Shown one piece after another: positions 63,129-64,000 of a stretch of 64,000 nt of DNA (position 1 is its first letter; each line of letters begins with the position of its first letter). The stretch spans positions 15,115,385 to 15,179,384 of the forward strand of contig NC_088295.1 of the NCBI RefSeq assembly GCF_032854445.1, read 5' to 3'. The stretch is from Liolophura sinensis. Its lineage: Eukaryota; Mollusca; Polyplacophora; Chitonida; Chitonidae. Position numbers and translations under genes: made by a program. The notes under the pieces are model-generated. The model was not told where the DNA came from. It did no database searches and saw only the letters and a program-made list of their open reading frames with translations.

Positions 63129-63588
63129 ATGGTACGTTATCTCAAAATATCTATAATATATTGCACCATCGGAGGTTAACCATGTATTGTATCAGTCTTA
63201 CACTTTGTTTGAAAGTAAGAATTGCTTTAATATGTATGTTGCAATCGTTTTATCTGCATAATTCTATGTCCTCTTTCAGGCTGGAGGCAAAGCCGGTAAA
63301 GACTCTGGGAAATCAAAGGCGAAGGCAGTGTCTAGGTCAGCTCGGGCCGGATTACAGGTACGTTATTCCATTTTTTTTTTTCGAATTGTTCACATAGATG
63401 TAATAAGGATGTACGACTCTGCATTTCCAATATATCAGCATCAACAATGAATGGATCTGTATCAACTATTCCAGTTCCCTGTCGGACGTATACACAGACA
63501 TCTCAAAAACAGAACCACAAGTCATGGTCGAGTGGGAGCTACCGCAGCAGTTTACAGCGCAGCTATTTTGGAATATTTAACTGCCGAA
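63129..63588 (+). CDS. H2AZ: Histone H2A.Z (H2A variant), first three coding exons, gene continues beyond window
   Basis: H2A.Z replaces H2A in nucleosomes at promoters and regulatory DNA. Exon 1 contributes only the ATG (63129-63131, then 'gtacgt'). Exon 2 is 63280-63357: [20 protein letters not shown] and ARAGLQ, 26 residues of acetylatable N-tail. Exon 3 is 63475-63588: [20 protein letters not shown] followed by [18 protein letters not shown]. All borders are GT-AG and phase 0. The sequence identifies the H2A.Z rather than canonical H2A type through the [18 protein letters not shown] run, the [22 protein letters not shown] segment and the presence of introns. The next exon should start at VLELAGNASKD; I do not find it before 64000, so the C-terminal half, including the acidic patch, lies outside. 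Confidence 0.95.
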
Positions 63589-64000
63589 GTAAGTAAAATG
63601 TATCCCAGGTTTATGCTATTTCTTGTACTTCACGATTTTGACCTTGTTTTTTTTGAGAATGCTCTAGTAATTTGATTTGCCAGTGGTCTGCAGATGCCGT
63701 TGACTAAACACTATTTGTCTTGGTTGGATCGCTTACTCTGAACGCTTTTGACCTTTCCAACTGATGCCTTTATATATTGAATTGTTGTGTGGCTGTACTC
63801 TCGTTTACATAATGTTTAATTTGTTCATAACTCTGTGTGAGAAATGTAATTCTTTAATTAGCGCGTTGAAATTCGCGGGCTTGCTGGAGAAATATGGCGG
63901 GAGAGTCGGCGGCCATCTTTGTGTAGGCGGACAATAACAAAGAGGATTGATAGCATCACTGTAGATACTTTCGTGGATTGAACTATAATGCAAGTTTATT
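63589..64000 (+). other. H2A.Z intron (partial)
   Basis: Begins 'gtaagtaaaa'. Near 63894-63917 it has 'atatggcggg' and 'cggccatctttg', a GC-rich patch with CCAT/ATGG motifs like YY1 sites. No H2A.Z exon is visible before the end. Confidence 0.6.

Overview
The window looks like nuclear DNA from a marine lophotrochozoan, most likely a mollusc. The genes have introns with GT-AG borders. The DNA is AT-rich and gene-poor, with many microsatellites. It carries at least five copies of the dispersed repeat containing 'gccgtactcaagaatat' that is very common in mollusc genomes, plus tRNA-derived SINEs. The species cannot be fixed from the sequence alone.

Layout. (1) 295-1648, + strand: the 3' end of a collagen gene of the transmembrane MACIT type (XIII/XXIII/XXV). 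It has a 54-bp Gly-X-Y exon and two consecutive exons that each encode the signature 'GLDAPCP...DGLPLPGCG'. (2) 1649-23360: about 22 kb with no gene I can support; it holds minisatellites, SINE-like repeats and a DNA-transposon end. (3) 23408-56872: the main content, a cluster of seven DDIT4/REDD1 (RTP801; fly Scylla/Charybdis) stress-response loci. Four look intact: A at 23588-24785 (+), D at 39216-40033 (-), F at 51140-52464 (-) and G at 55251-56566 (+). Three are broken: B near 32.7 kb, C near 35.7 kb and E at 42.1-42.8 kb, all on -. Strand order is + - - - - - +. B to E lie in a block of repeated gene-plus-upstream units. All intact copies share one two-exon structure with a phase-1 intron. 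(4) 56873-63000: gene-free, with a tRNA-derived SINE and a degenerate satellite. (5) 63129 to beyond the window end, + strand: the first three coding exons of histone H2A.Z.

How the parts relate. REDD1 proteins restrain TORC1 through the TSC complex under hypoxia, energy, osmotic or DNA-damage stress. The cluster therefore looks like a lineage-specific enlargement of that brake. The intact copies differ mainly in exon 1 and in the promoter, while the exon-2 core is kept alike. Copies F and G share a nearly identical core tract in opposite orientation, which suggests gene conversion. From memory, human H2AZ1 and DDIT4L are neighbours at 4q23-q24 with COL25A1 further along the same arm, and DDIT4 and COL13A1 are both at 10q22. 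The order collagen - DDIT4 - H2A.Z seen here may thus be an old bilaterian linkage.
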